Source of the DNA: Mycobacterium sp. IS-1264
Lineage (GTDB): Bacteria > Actinomycetota > Actinomycetes > Mycobacteriales > Mycobacteriaceae
Reading direction: 5' to 3'
NCBI RefSeq assembly: GCF_001954195.1
Contig: NZ_MBES01000067.1
Span: forward strand, 1-64,000
DNA: 64,000 bases
Within the stretch, counting starts at the first letter, position 1; each line of letters begins with the position of its first letter. Below the pieces are notes generated by a model that was not told where the DNA came from, did no database searches, and saw only the letters and a program-made list of their open reading frames with translations. Shown piece by piece: positions 54,138 to 64,000 of the stretch. A program made the position numbers and the translations under genes.

Positions 54138-54887
54138 CTAGCGACTGCCTTGGCTGGCTACCGCGGCGGCACCGGCGGCGGCCGCTTCGGGGTCCAGATA
54201 GGTGCCGCCGGGCACCGCCGGGCGCAGCGCATCATCCAGGTCATAGCGCAGCGGGATGCCGGTCGGGATGTTGAGGCCGACGATCTCCTCGTCGGACATC
54301 CCGTCGAGGTGTTTGACCAGGGCGCGCAGCGAGTTGCCGTGCGCGACGATCAGCACCGTCTTGCCGGTCCGCAGGTCCGGGACGATCACGTCGGTGAAAT
54401 ACGGCAAAAAACGCGCCACCACGTCGGCCAGGCACTCGGTGAGCGGGCCGCCCCCGATGTCGGCGTAGCGGGGGTCGGTGTCCTGGCTGAACTCGCTGCC
54501 CCGCTCGATCGGCGGCGGCGGCGTGTCGTAGCTGCGCCGCCAGGCCATGAACTGCTCCTCGCCGTAGCGCGCCTGGGTCTCGGCTTTGTCCAGACCCTGA
54601 AGCGCCCCGTAGTGGCGCTCGTTGAGCCGCCAGCTGCGCCGCACCGGAATCCACAACCGGTCGGCGGTGTCCAACGCCAGGTGCGCGGTGGTGATCGCGC
54701 GCCGCAGCAGCGACGTGTAGAGCACGTCGGGCAACAGATCGTGCTCGGCCAGCAGCTCGCCGCTGCGCACCGCCTCGGCCCGGCCTTTGGCGGTCAGGTC
54801 GACGTCCACCCAGCCGGTGAACTGGTTGCTTGCATTCCATTCGCTTTCGCCGTGGCGGAGCAGCACCAGCGTCGCAGTTTCGCCCAT
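54138..54887 (-). CDS. gpmA: 2,3-bisphosphoglycerate-dependent phosphoglycerate mutase
   Basis: 249 residues. Interconverts 3- and 2-phosphoglycerate in glycolysis and gluconeogenesis. Phosphohistidine in [10 protein letters not shown] (His12), second His in [14 protein letters not shown], and the long [16 protein letters not shown] insertion typical of the dPGM type. Start ATG at 54887. In M. tuberculosis a lysE-like gene (Rv0488) lies upstream; here only 23 bp separate gpmA from the YbjN-like gene. Confidence 0.96.
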   Translation of the reverse strand: MGETATLVLLRHGESEWNASNQFTGWVDVDLTAKGRAEAVRSGELLAEHDLLPDVLYTSLLRRAITTAHLALDTADRLWIPVRRSWRLNERHYGALQGLDKAETQARYGEEQFMAWRRSYDTPPPPIERGSEFSQDTDPRYADIGGGPLTECLADVVARFLPYFTDVIVPDLRTGKTVLIVAHGNSLRALVKHLDGMSDEEIVGLNIPTGIPLRYDLDDALRPAVPGGTYLDPEAAAAGAAAVASQGSR

Positions 54888-54910
54888 GCCGGCTAGTCTC
54901 TCACGCGGCT

Positions 54911-55420
54911 TTAGTCGTCCTCGTCATCGATCAGGTGGGCGAACGCCTGCAGGTTCTTCAGTGACTCACCGCGCGACACTCGCCATTCCCACTCCTTTTG
55001 GATCGACGAGCGAAAACCCAACTCCAACAACGTATTAAAGTCCGAATCCACCGCCTCGAGCACCTGACCGAGCACCCGGTCGATCTCGTCGGCGTCCACC
55101 GACGCCAACGACATCCGGCCCACCAGGTAGATGTCGCCGACGTTGTCCAGCGTGTAGGCCACCCCATAGAGCCGCCGGTTGCGCTTGAGCAAGAACCGGT
55201 AGACGCCCTCGTGGTTCTCGTCGGGCTTGCGGCACACGAACGCCTCGACGCGCACCGAGTGCTCGCCGATGCTCAGGATGGTGTTGGTCTTGAGCTTGCG
55301 CTCGCCGGGGAGCTCGACCACCAGCCCCGGCAATCCGCCATGCGCCCCAGGGAATTCCGAGTAGGTCAATCCGCTAGCCTGCAGGGCATGCTCAATCACC
55401 GCCTGCACAGTGGAATTCAC
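54911..55420 (-). CDS. YbjN-domain protein (Rv0487-like)
   Basis: 169 residues. YbjN/type III secretion chaperone-like fold: [36 protein letters not shown] and an acidic end LIDDEDD. GTG at 55420 overlaps the mshA stop as GTGA. Function unknown; conserved next to mshA in mycobacteria, so a link to mycothiol or redox stress is possible but unproven. Confidence 0.87.
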   Translation of the reverse strand: MNSTVQAVIEHALQASGLTYSEFPGAHGGLPGLVVELPGERKLKTNTILSIGEHSVRVEAFVCRKPDENHEGVYRFLLKRNRRLYGVAYTLDNVGDIYLVGRMSLASVDADEIDRVLGQVLEAVDSDFNTLLELGFRSSIQKEWEWRVSRGESLKNLQAFAHLIDDEDD

Positions 55421-56751
55421 GCGCCCACCCCGCGCCGCGAGCTCCAGCGGCGTGGCTTGCGCGCCGCCGCCCTGTCACGCACCCGGCGCTGACGCCCCGC
55501 GGCGAAGTCACCGATCGCGCGCCGGTAGCTGTCCAGCAGTGCGTCGGTGGTGTTCTCCCACGAGAACGTCGCCGCGTGTGCCGCGGCGGCGCGGCTCATC
55601 GCGAGCCCGGCCGGCTCGGCGCGCAGGCGCAGCAGGCCGTCGATGGCCTCCGCCCAGCGATCGACGTCGTGTCCGGACACCAGGGTGCCGGTGATCCCGT
55701 CGCGCACCGCCACCGGCAATCCCCCGACCGCGGCCGCCACCACCGGCGTCCCGCACGCCTGCGCCTCGACGGCGACCAAGCCGAACGACTCCGAATAGCT
55801 CGGCACCGCAACGAGATCGGCGGCCTGGAACAGGGTGGCCAGATTCGCGCGCGACTGCGGCGGCAGGAATGTCACCCGCGCCGTGATGCCCAATTCGTCG
55901 GCGAGGCGGACCAGCCCGTCCGGAGACGCCAGCCCCGTTCCCGACGGCCCGCCGGCCACCACGATGCGCACGCCGGGCAGTTTCGCGGCGGCACGCAACA
56001 CGATGTCGGGCGCCTTCAGTGGCTGGATCCGGCCGACGAACGCCACGATGTCCTCGTCGAGCGGGAGCCCCAGCGCGGCCCGGGCCGCCCGGCGATCACC
56101 CGGATGGAACACGTCCAGGTCCACCCCGGGGTGCACCACGTCGATGCTCGCCGGATCGGCGCGGTGGATCGAAATCAATTGTCTCGCTTCATCATCGGTG
56201 TTGACGATCAGTCGGTCCGCCTCGTCGACAACCTGCTGCTCGCCTACAGTGCGCAGCGGCGGCTCGGGGGCATCCCCGTCGGCCAGCGCCGCGTTCTTCA
56301 CCGCGGCCAGCGTGTGCGCGGTATGCACCAGCGGCACCGCCCAGCGATCGCGGGCCAGCCAGCCGACCTGACCGGACAGCCAGTAGTGCGAGTGCACGAT
56401 GTCGTAGTGGCCCGGTTCGTGGGACGCCTCGGCGCGCAGCACGCCGGCCGCGAACGCGCACAGCTGGGTGGGCAGATCGTATTTGTCCAAGCCCTCGAAG
56501 GGCCCGGCCACGACGTTGCGCACCAGCACACCGGGCGCCACCCGCTCGACCGGCGGATCGGCGGACGCGGTGGCCCGGGTGAAGATCTCCACCTCGATGC
56601 CCCGACGCGCCAGGTGCAGCGCCGTTTGCAGCACGTAGACGTTCATGCCGCCCGCATCGCCGGTTCCCGGCTGCGCCAGTGGTGAGGTGTGGACCGCCAA
56701 TACCGCAATGCGGCGCGGGTCGTTCAGCCGGAAGACGTCATCGTGCCGCAC
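55417..56751 (-). CDS. mshA: D-inositol-3-phosphate glycosyltransferase (mycothiol synthesis)
   Basis: 444 residues as drawn, GT4 family. Transfers GlcNAc from UDP-GlcNAc to inositol-3-phosphate, the first step of mycothiol synthesis. Motifs: [20 protein letters not shown] at the acceptor side, [13 protein letters not shown], and the EX7E region [19 protein letters not shown]. Start is uncertain: GTG at 56751 avoids overlap with the ROK gene; the frame stays open to 56832. Confidence 0.94.
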   Translation of the reverse strand: MRHDDVFRLNDPRRIAVLAVHTSPLAQPGTGDAGGMNVYVLQTALHLARRGIEVEIFTRATASADPPVERVAPGVLVRNVVAGPFEGLDKYDLPTQLCAFAAGVLRAEASHEPGHYDIVHSHYWLSGQVGWLARDRWAVPLVHTAHTLAAVKNAALADGDAPEPPLRTVGEQQVVDEADRLIVNTDDEARQLISIHRADPASIDVVHPGVDLDVFHPGDRRAARAALGLPLDEDIVAFVGRIQPLKAPDIVLRAAAKLPGVRIVVAGGPSGTGLASPDGLVRLADELGITARVTFLPPQSRANLATLFQAADLVAVPSYSESFGLVAVEAQACGTPVVAAAVGGLPVAVRDGITGTLVSGHDVDRWAEAIDGLLRLRAEPAGLAMSRAAAAHAATFSWENTTDALLDSYRRAIGDFAAGRQRRVRDRAAARKPRRWSSRRGVGA

Positions 56752-56803
56752 ACTGTCATCTTTACAGGACGGGCCCCGCCCCCACCCGAGGGCGCTGTTC
56801 GCG

Positions 56804-58111
56804 CTAAGCGGACGACTCGTCCGGTTCGACATCCGCCCGGGCGGCCAGCGCGCCGGCTCGGCGCATCGCGCCCAGCGGATCGGCGTACAGCCCGCCCAGC
56901 GACACGATGCCGGCCCCGGCCTCCTGGACCCGGTTGCCGAACGCGGTGACGCGGATGTCGCGCGGTGGCAGCACCGAGCGTGCGGCGAACGCCTCTTCCA
57001 CCTGGCCCATGGCCTCCGGATACTCGGTGAACCCCTGGCCGCCGACCACCAGCTCGTCGGGGTTCAGCACGTCACGCAGCAACGCGACGGCCTCGCCGAG
57101 CACCCGGGCGCGTTCCGCGAGCAGCTCTTTGGCCTGCTCGTTTCCGGCCCGGGCCACCCGCACCAGGTCGGTCATCGCGGTGACGGCGCCGTTCGCACGG
57201 TTCGCCGGGGCGGCGGGCAGGATCCGAAGCCGGCGGGCGGCGGCCAGCACGGCCTCGTCGCTGACGGTCGATTCCAGCTGCCCGGTGCCGCCCAGCAGCT
57301 CCGAGTAAGCGGGCAGGCCGGCGATGGTGCCCGGGCCGCTGGCCGGGCAGTGCACGCGGCCGCCGATCACCAGCGCATAGCCCACGGTCTCGCGGGCGTA
57401 GATGTACAGGCTGGTCGGCGAGCTCGGCGCGAACCGCCGCATGCCGAGCAGCAGCTCGGCGCCGGCCATCGCGTCGACGTGGGAAGCGACCGAAACCGGC
57501 AGGCCCAGCGCGTCGGCCAGCACCGATCCGACCGGCGCTTGCCGCCAGCCCAGCCGCGGGTGGTCGACGTGGCCGGTGGCGCCGTCGACGGTGCCGCCGA
57601 TCGCCACGCCGACCCACAGCAGGCGGCGCCGGTGCCAGCGCCTCATGTAGCGGGTCGCGCTTTCGGCTAGCGAGGCCAGCGCGGGCCCGGGCGGGCTGAG
57701 CGGTGTCGGGGTCTCGACGGTGTCCAGCGTGCGGCCGAACAGATCAGTGGCGACGATGCTGGTGGTTCGCGCGCCGATGTGGATGCCCAGCGTCACGAAC
57801 GGTTCATGGTTGATCTCGACGGGCACCCGCGGGCGTCCGATCGCGCCGGAGACCGCGAGGTCGGCGCGCTCCCGCAGCAGGCCGGCCGCGAGCAGCGCGA
57901 TGACCTGGCGGTTCACCGTCGCGATGCTCAGGGATGTGACCGCGGCGATGACGTCACGTCCGACGGGCCCGCGCAACCGCACCGCGCGGAAGACGGACGC
58001 CGCCGCCGAATCGGAGATGTGCAGGGCCGGCGGCAAGATCTGGCGGTGCAACCGCAGATGGCCTTTGCGGCCGGGCGAATGATGGGTATGAGTGAGACTG
58101 GTCGTGCGCAC
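56804..58111 (-). CDS. ROK-family transcription regulator (Rv0485-like)
   Basis: 435 residues. N-terminal winged HTH ([20 protein letters not shown]) followed by a ROK domain with THE-like [20 protein letters not shown] and [20 protein letters not shown]. The zinc-binding cysteine cluster of classic ROK proteins is not evident. The M. tuberculosis orthologue is reported to influence pe13/ppe18 expression. Start GTG at 58111; divergent from the SDR with 174 bp between. Confidence 0.88.
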   Translation of the reverse strand: MRTTSLTHTHHSPGRKGHLRLHRQILPPALHISDSAAASVFRAVRLRGPVGRDVIAAVTSLSIATVNRQVIALLAAGLLRERADLAVSGAIGRPRVPVEINHEPFVTLGIHIGARTTSIVATDLFGRTLDTVETPTPLSPPGPALASLAESATRYMRRWHRRRLLWVGVAIGGTVDGATGHVDHPRLGWRQAPVGSVLADALGLPVSVASHVDAMAGAELLLGMRRFAPSSPTSLYIYARETVGYALVIGGRVHCPASGPGTIAGLPAYSELLGGTGQLESTVSDEAVLAAARRLRILPAAPANRANGAVTAMTDLVRVARAGNEQAKELLAERARVLGEAVALLRDVLNPDELVVGGQGFTEYPEAMGQVEEAFAARSVLPPRDIRVTAFGNRVQEAGAGIVSLGGLYADPLGAMRRAGALAARADVEPDESSA

Positions 58112-58285
58112 GAGCGTCCTTTGGTTTGAGTACTGAGGGCCGGTCTTCGGCCACGCCGGGGAGTCAGGCGCGGCAAAGTGCGCGGCAACAACACGCACCT
58201 GCCGCGCAAAGACACGCGGCGGTGGTGTTGACCAAAACGCTGTACTGCACAGGGGAAATTTAGCACGTTTATTAGAGTTGTCCTG

Positions 58286-59029
58286 GTGAGTTCAGCGAGC
58301 GATCGGGTCGCGGTCGTCACCGGTGCCAGTTCCGGGATCGGTGAGGCGACCGCCAAAAGCCTTGCGGCCCTTGGGTTTCACGTCGTGGCGGTGGCACGTC
58401 GGGCCGACCGGATCAACGCCCTTGCAGACCAGATCGGCGGTAGGGCCGTTGTGGCTGATGTCACAGACGACGGGGCCGTCGCGGCGCTCGCACAGGGCCT
58501 CAGCCGAGTCGATGTGCTCGTCAACAACGCCGGCGGTGCCCGGGGGCTGGAGCCGGTGGGCGAGGCCGACCTGGAGCACTGGCGGTGGATGTGGGAGACC
58601 AACGTGATGGGCACCCTGCGGGTCACCCGCGCGCTGCTGCCCAAGCTGATCGAGTCCGGCGACGGGCTGATCGTCACCGTCACCTCGATCGCGGCGATGG
58701 AGACCTACGACGGCGGGGCCGGCTACACCGCGGCCAAGCACGCCCAGGGCGCGCTGCACCGCACGCTGCGTGGCGAGCTGCTGGGCAAGCCGGTCCGGCT
58801 CACCGAGATCGCGCCGGGAGCGGTCGAAACCGAGTTCTCCCTGGTCCGTTTCGACGGCGACGAGGGGCGCGCGGACGCCGTCTACTCCGGCATCACACCG
58901 CTAACGGCCTCCGACGTAGCCGAAGTGATCGGGTTCGTGGCCTCCCGGCCGTCCCACGTCAACCTGGACCAGATCATCATCCGGCCCCGCGACCAGGCCA
59001 GCGCCTCGCGGTTTAACCGCCGGGCCTAG
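58286..59029 (+). CDS. Short-chain dehydrogenase/reductase (Rv0484c-like)
   Basis: 247 residues, classical SDR. NAD(P) motif [23 protein letters not shown], catalytic Ser in [10 protein letters not shown] and YTAAKHAQ giving the YxxxK pair. Resembles YdfG-like serine/3-hydroxy acid dehydrogenases; substrate unknown. Start GTG at 58286. Its 3' end overlaps the convergent ldt gene by 17 bases. Confidence 0.88.
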   Translation: MSSASDRVAVVTGASSGIGEATAKSLAALGFHVVAVARRADRINALADQIGGRAVVADVTDDGAVAALAQGLSRVDVLVNNAGGARGLEPVGEADLEHWRWMWETNVMGTLRVTRALLPKLIESGDGLIVTVTSIAAMETYDGGAGYTAAKHAQGALHRTLRGELLGKPVRLTEIAPGAVETEFSLVRFDGDEGRADAVYSGITPLTASDVAEVIGFVASRPSHVNLDQIIIRPRDQASASRFNRRA

Positions 59030-60341
59030 CCGGCGCCGACGTGGTGGTGGTCGTCGGGGTGCCCGACAGGGTGGGAGCGTCGGACGGCGTCACCGGTGCG
59101 GTGACCGGGATCTGCGTCGACGGCGGATGCGCCGACGGGGGCGGCAGCGCCGACATCGCCACCCAGGTGTCCCAGTCGACGGCCCAGTCCCAAATGTCGC
59201 CGTCGGAGTAGGACAGCTGAATCGAGCTTCCGGTCACCTCGACCGGGTCGCCGTACATCGCGCTGCCGTAGTACTGCTCGGCATCGGCGGTGGACAGGTT
59301 GATGCAGCCGTTGGTGACGTTGGTGTTGCCCTGCGCCCCGGAGCTGGCGGGGTTGGCGTGGATGAACTCGCCGTTGTTGGAGATCCGCACCGCCCAGCGT
59401 TCGTGGATGTGGTTGTAGCCGGCCGCCGGGTTGGACATGTAGAAGTCGGCGTACTTCTCGGTGACGACGTGGATGCCGTTGCGGGTGACGTTGCGCGCCT
59501 TGTCGGCCTCGCCGTAGCTGCACGGGAAGTCCATGATGACGCCGGCGTCGGTGACGACCTGGATGCGGTGCGACGAAACCTCGGCCTTGACGACCTGCTT
59601 TCGGCCGATCTGGATGCGCAGCGAGATGTCGTCGGCGCCGTACGCGCCCTCCCCGAAGGGTCGCCCGTAGAGCTTGGCGTCGACGTTGACGGTGGTGCCC
59701 GCCGGGTAGTACTCGCGGGGACGCCAGTGCGCGCGGGCGCCCTGCGCCTCGTCGGGCAGCCAGGCCCAGCTGCCCTCGACGGGCGGGGTGGTGGTGACGG
59801 TGAGGGCCTTCTCGACGGAGGCCTTGTCGCTGATCGGCGCGTCGAACTGGATGATGATCGGCGCCGCCACCCCGACGGTCTGACCGTCGGCCAGCTGGAA
59901 TGCCCCGCCGATCTTCTTGCTGGGTGACACGGTGGTGAACTTGCCGCTGACCGGGATCGCCTTGCCGTCGTGGCCGACGGCCGAGCCGCTCCAGGTGTAG
60001 GTGCCGTCGTAGCCCAGCGGCTCGGTGATCGTGTAGACGGTGCGATCGGAGTTGAACGCTCCGGCGACCACCTTGCCCGACGAGTTCGTCAGCGCCACCT
60101 TCTGAAACCAGCCGTCACCGATCTGAACGCTCACCGGCGCAGTGGGAATCACGTCCGAGGCGGCATCGGCCGGCTCGAATTTCAGGTGCGCCGCGGGGGC
60201 TTCTTTCTTCTGGGCTTGCTTGGTGACGGTGCCCGCGCAGGCGGCCAGGAAATTGGGCGCGAACACACCAACCCCGAGCGCCGCCAAAGCCAGCCGCCGG
60301 TTGATCGGCCCCCCACTTTGAGGCGCGCTGGATGTGCTCAC
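59013..60341 (-). CDS. lprQ: L,D-transpeptidase lipoprotein (LdtMt5/LprQ-like)
   Basis: 442 residues. N-terminal twin-Arg-like signal [20 protein letters not shown] with lipobox LAAC (Cys35), two Ig-like domains, then the YkuD domain with catalytic segment [19 protein letters not shown] (Cys in TNGCIN). A Pro/Thr-rich tail follows. It forms 3-3 cross-links in peptidoglycan. The canonical family SHGC is TNGC here, as in M. tuberculosis Ldt5. It lies 82 bp downstream of murB on the same strand. Confidence 0.92.
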   Translation of the reverse strand: MSTSSAPQSGGPINRRLALAALGVGVFAPNFLAACAGTVTKQAQKKEAPAAHLKFEPADAASDVIPTAPVSVQIGDGWFQKVALTNSSGKVVAGAFNSDRTVYTITEPLGYDGTYTWSGSAVGHDGKAIPVSGKFTTVSPSKKIGGAFQLADGQTVGVAAPIIIQFDAPISDKASVEKALTVTTTPPVEGSWAWLPDEAQGARAHWRPREYYPAGTTVNVDAKLYGRPFGEGAYGADDISLRIQIGRKQVVKAEVSSHRIQVVTDAGVIMDFPCSYGEADKARNVTRNGIHVVTEKYADFYMSNPAAGYNHIHERWAVRISNNGEFIHANPASSGAQGNTNVTNGCINLSTADAEQYYGSAMYGDPVEVTGSSIQLSYSDGDIWDWAVDWDTWVAMSALPPPSAHPPSTQIPVTAPVTPSDAPTLSGTPTTTTTSAPARPGG

Positions 60342-60423
60342 GACATATAAAGATACCGGGAGAACGACTCTCGCCCGGTCACGACAACTCGCCGCCGGGG
60401 GTGCTGTTGAACGGATTTAACCC

Positions 60424-61503
60424 CTACAGCCTGCACCCGAGCAGGACGGGTTCGGGTTCCAGTGTGATGCCAAACACGTCGCGGACTCCGTCACGGATCG
60501 TGCGGGCCAACGTGACGACGTCCTCGGCCCTGGCCGCGCCGCGGTTCGTCAAAGCAAGCGCATGCTTGGTGGACAACCGGCAGGGGGCGCGCTCGTCCGC
60601 CGGATAGCCCTTGGCGAAGCCCGACCGCTCGACCAGCCAGCCGGCGGCCAGCTTGACTCCGTCCGGTGCCGGGTAGTGCGGTACCGGCCCGTCGATCTCG
60701 GCGGCCAGCCGCTCGTACACCTCGGGTGCGACCACCGGGTTGGTGAAGAACGAACCCACGCTCCAGGTGTCGTGGTCGGCCGCGTCGAGGACCATTCCCT
60801 TGCGGGCGCGCAGCGCCAGCACCGCGTCACGCACGGCGCGCGGATCCGTGCGCTCGCCGCCGCTCACATCGAGCGCGGCCGCCAACTCGCCGTAACGCAG
60901 CGGCGCGCTGCGGCCCGACGCGTCCAGTGCGAACTCCACTTCCAGTACCACGGAAGGGATTTCGAGACCGCCGGCTTGCTTGAGCACGCTGGTGCGATAA
61001 CCGAAGCCGAGCTCGCTGCCCGGTACCCACTGCTCGGTGCCGCTGCGCCGGTGCAGCAGCCGGACCCGGGTGATGGTGTCGGACACCTCGGCGCCGTAGG
61101 CCCCGACATTCTGCACCGGCGTCGCGCCGGCCGAGCCGGGGATACCGGACAGGCATTCCAGCCCGCCCAGGCCGTGCTCGATGGCCGCGAGGACGACGTC
61201 GTCCCACACTGCGCCCGCCTCCGCGCGCACCACGTTGCCGTGAATGGTGATGCCGTCGTTGGCTAATCGCACCGCGGTCAGGTCGGTCAGCGTATCGGCG
61301 ATCACCAGGTTGGAGCCGCCGGCGAACACCAGCGGTGGGCCACCCGCGTTTTCGGAGTCCAGCCGCCGCACCACGGCGACGATTTGTTCGCTGCTGGTGC
61401 AGGTGATCAGGCGCCGCGCCACGGGTCCGATTCGCATCGTGGTCAACGGCGCCAGCGGCACCGCCTCGGCGACATGCGCACCGGCAAACAGCGAACCGAC
61501 CAC
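60424..61503 (-). CDS. murB: UDP-N-acetylenolpyruvoylglucosamine reductase
   Basis: 359 residues, FAD enzyme, type I MurB. Reduces the enolpyruvyl group to give UDP-MurNAc in peptidoglycan synthesis. Motifs: [45 protein letters not shown], and [11 protein letters not shown] with the catalytic Ser. Start GTG at 61503, divergent from the DUF2505 gene with a 26-bp gap. Confidence 0.96.
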   Translation of the reverse strand: MVGSLFAGAHVAEAVPLAPLTTMRIGPVARRLITCTSSEQIVAVVRRLDSENAGGPPLVFAGGSNLVIADTLTDLTAVRLANDGITIHGNVVRAEAGAVWDDVVLAAIEHGLGGLECLSGIPGSAGATPVQNVGAYGAEVSDTITRVRLLHRRSGTEQWVPGSELGFGYRTSVLKQAGGLEIPSVVLEVEFALDASGRSAPLRYGELAAALDVSGGERTDPRAVRDAVLALRARKGMVLDAADHDTWSVGSFFTNPVVAPEVYERLAAEIDGPVPHYPAPDGVKLAAGWLVERSGFAKGYPADERAPCRLSTKHALALTNRGAARAEDVVTLARTIRDGVRDVFGITLEPEPVLLGCRL

Positions 61504-61529
61504 GGGCCGTAACGGTAGCCTGGCCAGCT

Positions 61530-62054
61530 ATGCCGCGTTCATTCGACATATCCGCCGACTACGAAGGCAGCGTCGAATCGGTTCTCCAGGCTTACCGCGA
61601 GGAGGCCTACTGGCTGGCCAGGCTTGCGGCGTCCGGTGTCGACGAGACGAAGCTGGAGGCGTTGCGCTTAGGGGGCGAGTCCGGGGACGACGGCACCATC
61701 GATGTGGTCACGCTGCAGGTGATCCGTAGTGACAAGCTGCCGGCTCTGATCACGCAATTGCACCGGGGCGATCTGTGCATCAGGCGCGAGGAGACGTGGG
61801 GTCCGGTGGCCGGCGGGGTCGCGATGGCCACGGTCGCCGGATCGATCGTGGACGCTCCGGCGAACGTGTCCGGTACCGCCGAATTGTCCACCGCGGGCAA
61901 GCCGGTCGGCTCGCGATTGGAGTGCCGGATCACCGTCCACGTGCGCGTCCCACTTATCGGGGGCAAGTTGGAGAATTTCATCGGCACCCAACTGGCCGAC
62001 CTGGTGGTCGCGGAACAGCGATTCACGACGGAGTGGATCGCGAAGAACACCTGA
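61530..62054 (+). CDS. DUF2505 protein (Rv0481c-like)
   Basis: 174 residues. SRPBCC-like fold suggested by FDISADYEGSVESVLQAYRE at the N-terminus and beta-rich segments VTLQVIRSDKLPALI and RLECRITVHVRVPLIGGKLE with a C-terminal helix FIGTQLADLVVAEQRF. A small hydrophobic ligand is possible. Function unknown. Start ATG at 61530. Confidence 0.83.
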   Translation: MPRSFDISADYEGSVESVLQAYREEAYWLARLAASGVDETKLEALRLGGESGDDGTIDVVTLQVIRSDKLPALITQLHRGDLCIRREETWGPVAGGVAMATVAGSIVDAPANVSGTAELSTAGKPVGSRLECRITVHVRVPLIGGKLENFIGTQLADLVVAEQRFTTEWIAKNT

Positions 62055-62078
62055 CCCGCCGCGCTTTAGGCTGGCGCC

Positions 62079-62921
62079 ATGCGAATCGCGTTGGCGCAGA
62101 TCCTCAGTGGCACCGATCCGGCAAAGAATCTGCAACTCGTCCGCGAGTACGCCGGCCGGGCCGCGGAGGCCGGCGCGCGGCTGGTGGTGTTCCCCGAGGC
62201 GACCATGTGCCGGTTCGGCGTCCCGCTGGGACCGGTCGCCGAGCCGGTGGACGGCCCGTGGGCCGACGGCGTGCGGGCGATCGCCGCCGACTCGGGCATC
62301 ACGGTGGTCGCGGGCATGTTCACCCCGTCCGGCGACGGGCGGGTGAAGAACACGCTGATCGCGGCCGGGCCGGGCACGCCCAATGAGCCCGACACCCACT
62401 ACGACAAGATCCATCTCTACGACGCGTTCGGCTTTACGGAGTCGCGCACCGTCGCTCCTGGGGCGCAGCCGGTGGTGATCACCGTCGACGGCGTCGGGGT
62501 GGGGTTGTCCGTTTGCTACGACATCCGTTTTCCGGAGCTCTACACGGAACTGGCCCGACGCGGCGCGCGGGTGATCGCGGTCTGCGCGTCCTGGGGTTCG
62601 GGTCCCGGCAAACTCGAGCAGTGGACGCTGCTGGCCCGGGCCCGGGCGCTTGATTCGATGAGTTATGTCGTGGCGGCCGGTCAGGCCGACCCCGGCGACA
62701 GCCTGACCGGCCCGGGGTCCGGCTCGGGCGCACCGACTGGAGTGGGCGGCAGCCTGGTGGCCTCGCCGCTGGGTGAAGTGGTCGCGTCGGCGGGCGCCGA
62801 GCCGCAGCTCGTGGTCGCCGACATCGACGTCGATGCGGTGGCGAAGGCCCGCGAGAGCATCGCGGTGCTGCGAAACCAGTCAAGCTTTGCTCGAATCGAT
62901 AGGGCAGAATCGGTTGGGTGA
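62079..62921 (+). CDS. Carbon-nitrogen hydrolase (nitrilase superfamily)
   Basis: 280 residues. Catalytic triad Glu40 (VVFPEATM), Lys110 (YDKIHLYDAFG) and Cys146 (LSVCYDIRFPELY). This pattern matches the Nit1/deaminated-glutathione or omega-amidase group. In vivo substrate unknown. Stop overlaps the next gene's GTG as GTGA. Confidence 0.91.
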   Translation: MRIALAQILSGTDPAKNLQLVREYAGRAAEAGARLVVFPEATMCRFGVPLGPVAEPVDGPWADGVRAIAADSGITVVAGMFTPSGDGRVKNTLIAAGPGTPNEPDTHYDKIHLYDAFGFTESRTVAPGAQPVVITVDGVGVGLSVCYDIRFPELYTELARRGARVIAVCASWGSGPGKLEQWTLLARARALDSMSYVVAAGQADPGDSLTGPGSGSGAPTGVGGSLVASPLGEVVASAGAEPQLVVADIDVDAVAKARESIAVLRNQSSFARIDRAESVG

Positions 62922-64000
62922 CGAACCCGCCAGGACCGCCAGGACCACCTAACGAGGGCCCCTGGGGCCGTCCCGGCAGTCAAGGCCCGTCGGGCCCACC
63001 ACCGACCGAGCGGCCGACCGAGCGATTCCGGACCGGAGGCCCCGGCCAGCCGCCGCCGCAGCCCGGGCCTCCTCCGGTGCCGCCACCCCCACCTCAGCGG
63101 GCGCCGGGCCCACCGCCGCCGCGCGCTCCGGAGCCGCAGACCGAGCAGCTGGGTGCGACCCGGCCGGACACGCAGGGACCCGGTTATCCGCCTCCGCCCG
63201 TTCCGCCGGCGGGCCCGACGGAACGGTTGGCGACTCCGAACGAAGAGCCTGTGAAAAGAAAACGACGCTTCCTTCGCGACCCGCTATCGATCCTGCTGGT
63301 CTGCATCATCGTGGTTTCGCTCGTCATCGCGGCGCTGATCGGCGCCGAGCTATACGTGCGCCACGTCGCCAACAACAAGGTCGCCGAAGCCGTGGCGTGC
63401 GAGACCAAGGATCAGGCCACCGCGTCGTTCAGCGTGACGCCGCTGATGCTGTGGCAGCAACTGACCAAGCACTACAGCAACATCTCGGTGTCCACGGCCG
63501 GCAACCAGATCCGTTCCGCCAAGGGCATGAAGATCGAAATCAACATCCGGGACGTCCGACTCAACTCGACTGCGAATTCTAAGGGCACCATCGGATCGCT
63601 CGATGCCACCATCACCTGGACGACCGACGGCATCAAGCAGTCGGTGCAGAACGCGGTCCCGGTTCTGGGCCCCTTCGTCACCAGCAGCGTGACAACGCAT
63701 CCGGCCGACGGCACCGTCGAGCTGAAGGGCATGCTGGACAACATCACAGCCAAGCCGGTGGTCTCCGGCACCGGGCTGCAGTTGCAGATCGTCAGCTTCA
63801 ACGCCCTGGGCTTCACCATGCCGAAGGAAAGCGTGCAGTCGACGCTGGACAAGTTCACCTCGGACCAAACGAAGAACTTCCCGTTGGGCATTCACGCCGA
63901 CAGCGTGCAGGTGACGAGTTCCGGTGTGGTGAGCCACTTTTCGACGCAGAACGCCACGATCCCCACCGGCAACACGAACCCCTGCTTCGCGAACCTCTGA
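62918..64000 (+). CDS. DUF2993 (LmeA-like) membrane-anchored protein with Pro-rich head (Rv0479c-like)
   Basis: 360 residues, complete: TGA at 63998-64000 ends exactly at the window edge. A Pro/Gly-rich cytosolic head of about 110 residues, a basic stop EPVKRKRRFL, one membrane helix (about 127-146, LVCIIVVSLVIAALIGAEL) and an extracytoplasmic DUF2993 domain. DUF2993 includes LmeA, a mannosyltransferase-stability factor of lipomannan in mycobacteria; this gene is a distinct member with unknown role. GTG at 62918 overlaps the preceding stop. Confidence 0.87.
   Translation: MTNPPGPPGPPNEGPWGRPGSQGPSGPPPTERPTERFRTGGPGQPPPQPGPPPVPPPPPQRAPGPPPPRAPEPQTEQLGATRPDTQGPGYPPPPVPPAGPTERLATPNEEPVKRKRRFLRDPLSILLVCIIVVSLVIAALIGAELYVRHVANNKVAEAVACETKDQATASFSVTPLMLWQQLTKHYSNISVSTAGNQIRSAKGMKIEINIRDVRLNSTANSKGTIGSLDATITWTTDGIKQSVQNAVPVLGPFVTSSVTTHPADGTVELKGMLDNITAKPVVSGTGLQLQIVSFNALGFTMPKESVQSTLDKFTSDQTKNFPLGIHADSVQVTSSGVVSHFSTQNATIPTGNTNPCFANL

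Noticed and set aside
1-64000. CRISPR arrays, tRNA or rRNA genes, complete insertion sequences
   Set aside because: No regular spaced repeats, no cloverleaf-like or rRNA-like segment and no transposase were noticed on reading either strand.

Overview
The window reads as a GC-rich chromosome segment of a slow-growing, non-tuberculous Mycobacterium. I recognise nearly every conserved gene as the counterpart of the M. tuberculosis block Rv0536 to Rv0479c, in the same order but read from the opposite end. Family names and Rv counterparts come from memory of these proteins, not from a search. The exact species cannot be fixed from the sequence; a member or relative of the M. avium complex is a guess.

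Layout. 1-5.8 kb: end of a sugar epimerase, mtnP, menA, an accessory HTH/Clp_N pair with its own operators, fabH, and small membrane and MinD-like genes. 5.8-11.7 kb (minus strand): hemL, a phosphoglycerate-mutase-like gene and a complete system II cytochrome c maturation set (TlpA-like thioredoxin, ccdA, resB, ccsA), nearly all with overlapping stops and starts. 11.8-14.5 kb: a hypothetical gene, a Ddn-like F420 protein and an amino-acid permease. 14.5-19.8 kb: accessory DNA holding two pieces of one decayed 13E12-repeat (DUF222/HNH) gene on either side of two unrecognised membrane-protein genes, then an MFS/SsuD pair for organosulfur use. 19.9-25.4 kb: envelope esterase, two acyltransferase-3 proteins, an SGNH hydrolase and a tiny membrane peptide. 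25.8-32.4 kb: a STAS protein, then the haem operon hemA-hemC-hemD(cobA)-hemB with two membrane genes and a glutaredoxin-like gene. 32.4-36.0 kb: an accessory Esx/toxin locus. 36-41.8 kb: a septum-formation-like membrane protein between 67-bp direct repeats, serB1, a FAS1-like dehydratase, cmaA2, a PlsC-type acyltransferase and galE2. 41.9-47.2 kb: ribosomal protein bS22, a BldC-like regulator, proC, a thioesterase-like gene, a TIM-barrel epimerase, a membrane protein and ppx1. 47.3-52 kb: Rv0495c-like gene, a GntR regulator and a three-gene GMC oxidoreductase operon. 52-58.1 kb: regX3, senX3, gpmA, a YbjN-like gene, mshA and a ROK regulator. 58.3-64 kb: an SDR, an L,D-transpeptidase, murB, a DUF2505 protein, a nitrilase and a DUF2993 membrane protein that ends exactly at the window edge.

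The most interesting part is 32.4-36.0 kb. Two WXG100 genes like esxF and esxE are followed by an 831-residue protein whose N-terminal half matches the channel domain of the mycobacterial exotoxin CpnT, then a long Pro/Gly-rich linker and a C-terminal tail that is not the TNT NAD+ glycohydrolase. An AT-richer 140-residue gene overlaps its stop codon as ATGA and is the likely immunity gene. This looks like a second CpnT-type polymorphic toxin with an exchanged warhead, in the place where M. tuberculosis carries mmpS2/mmpL2. A second notable module is the HTH/Clp_N pair, whose predicted leaderless promoter is covered by two GTCAA-N6-TTGAC palindromes.
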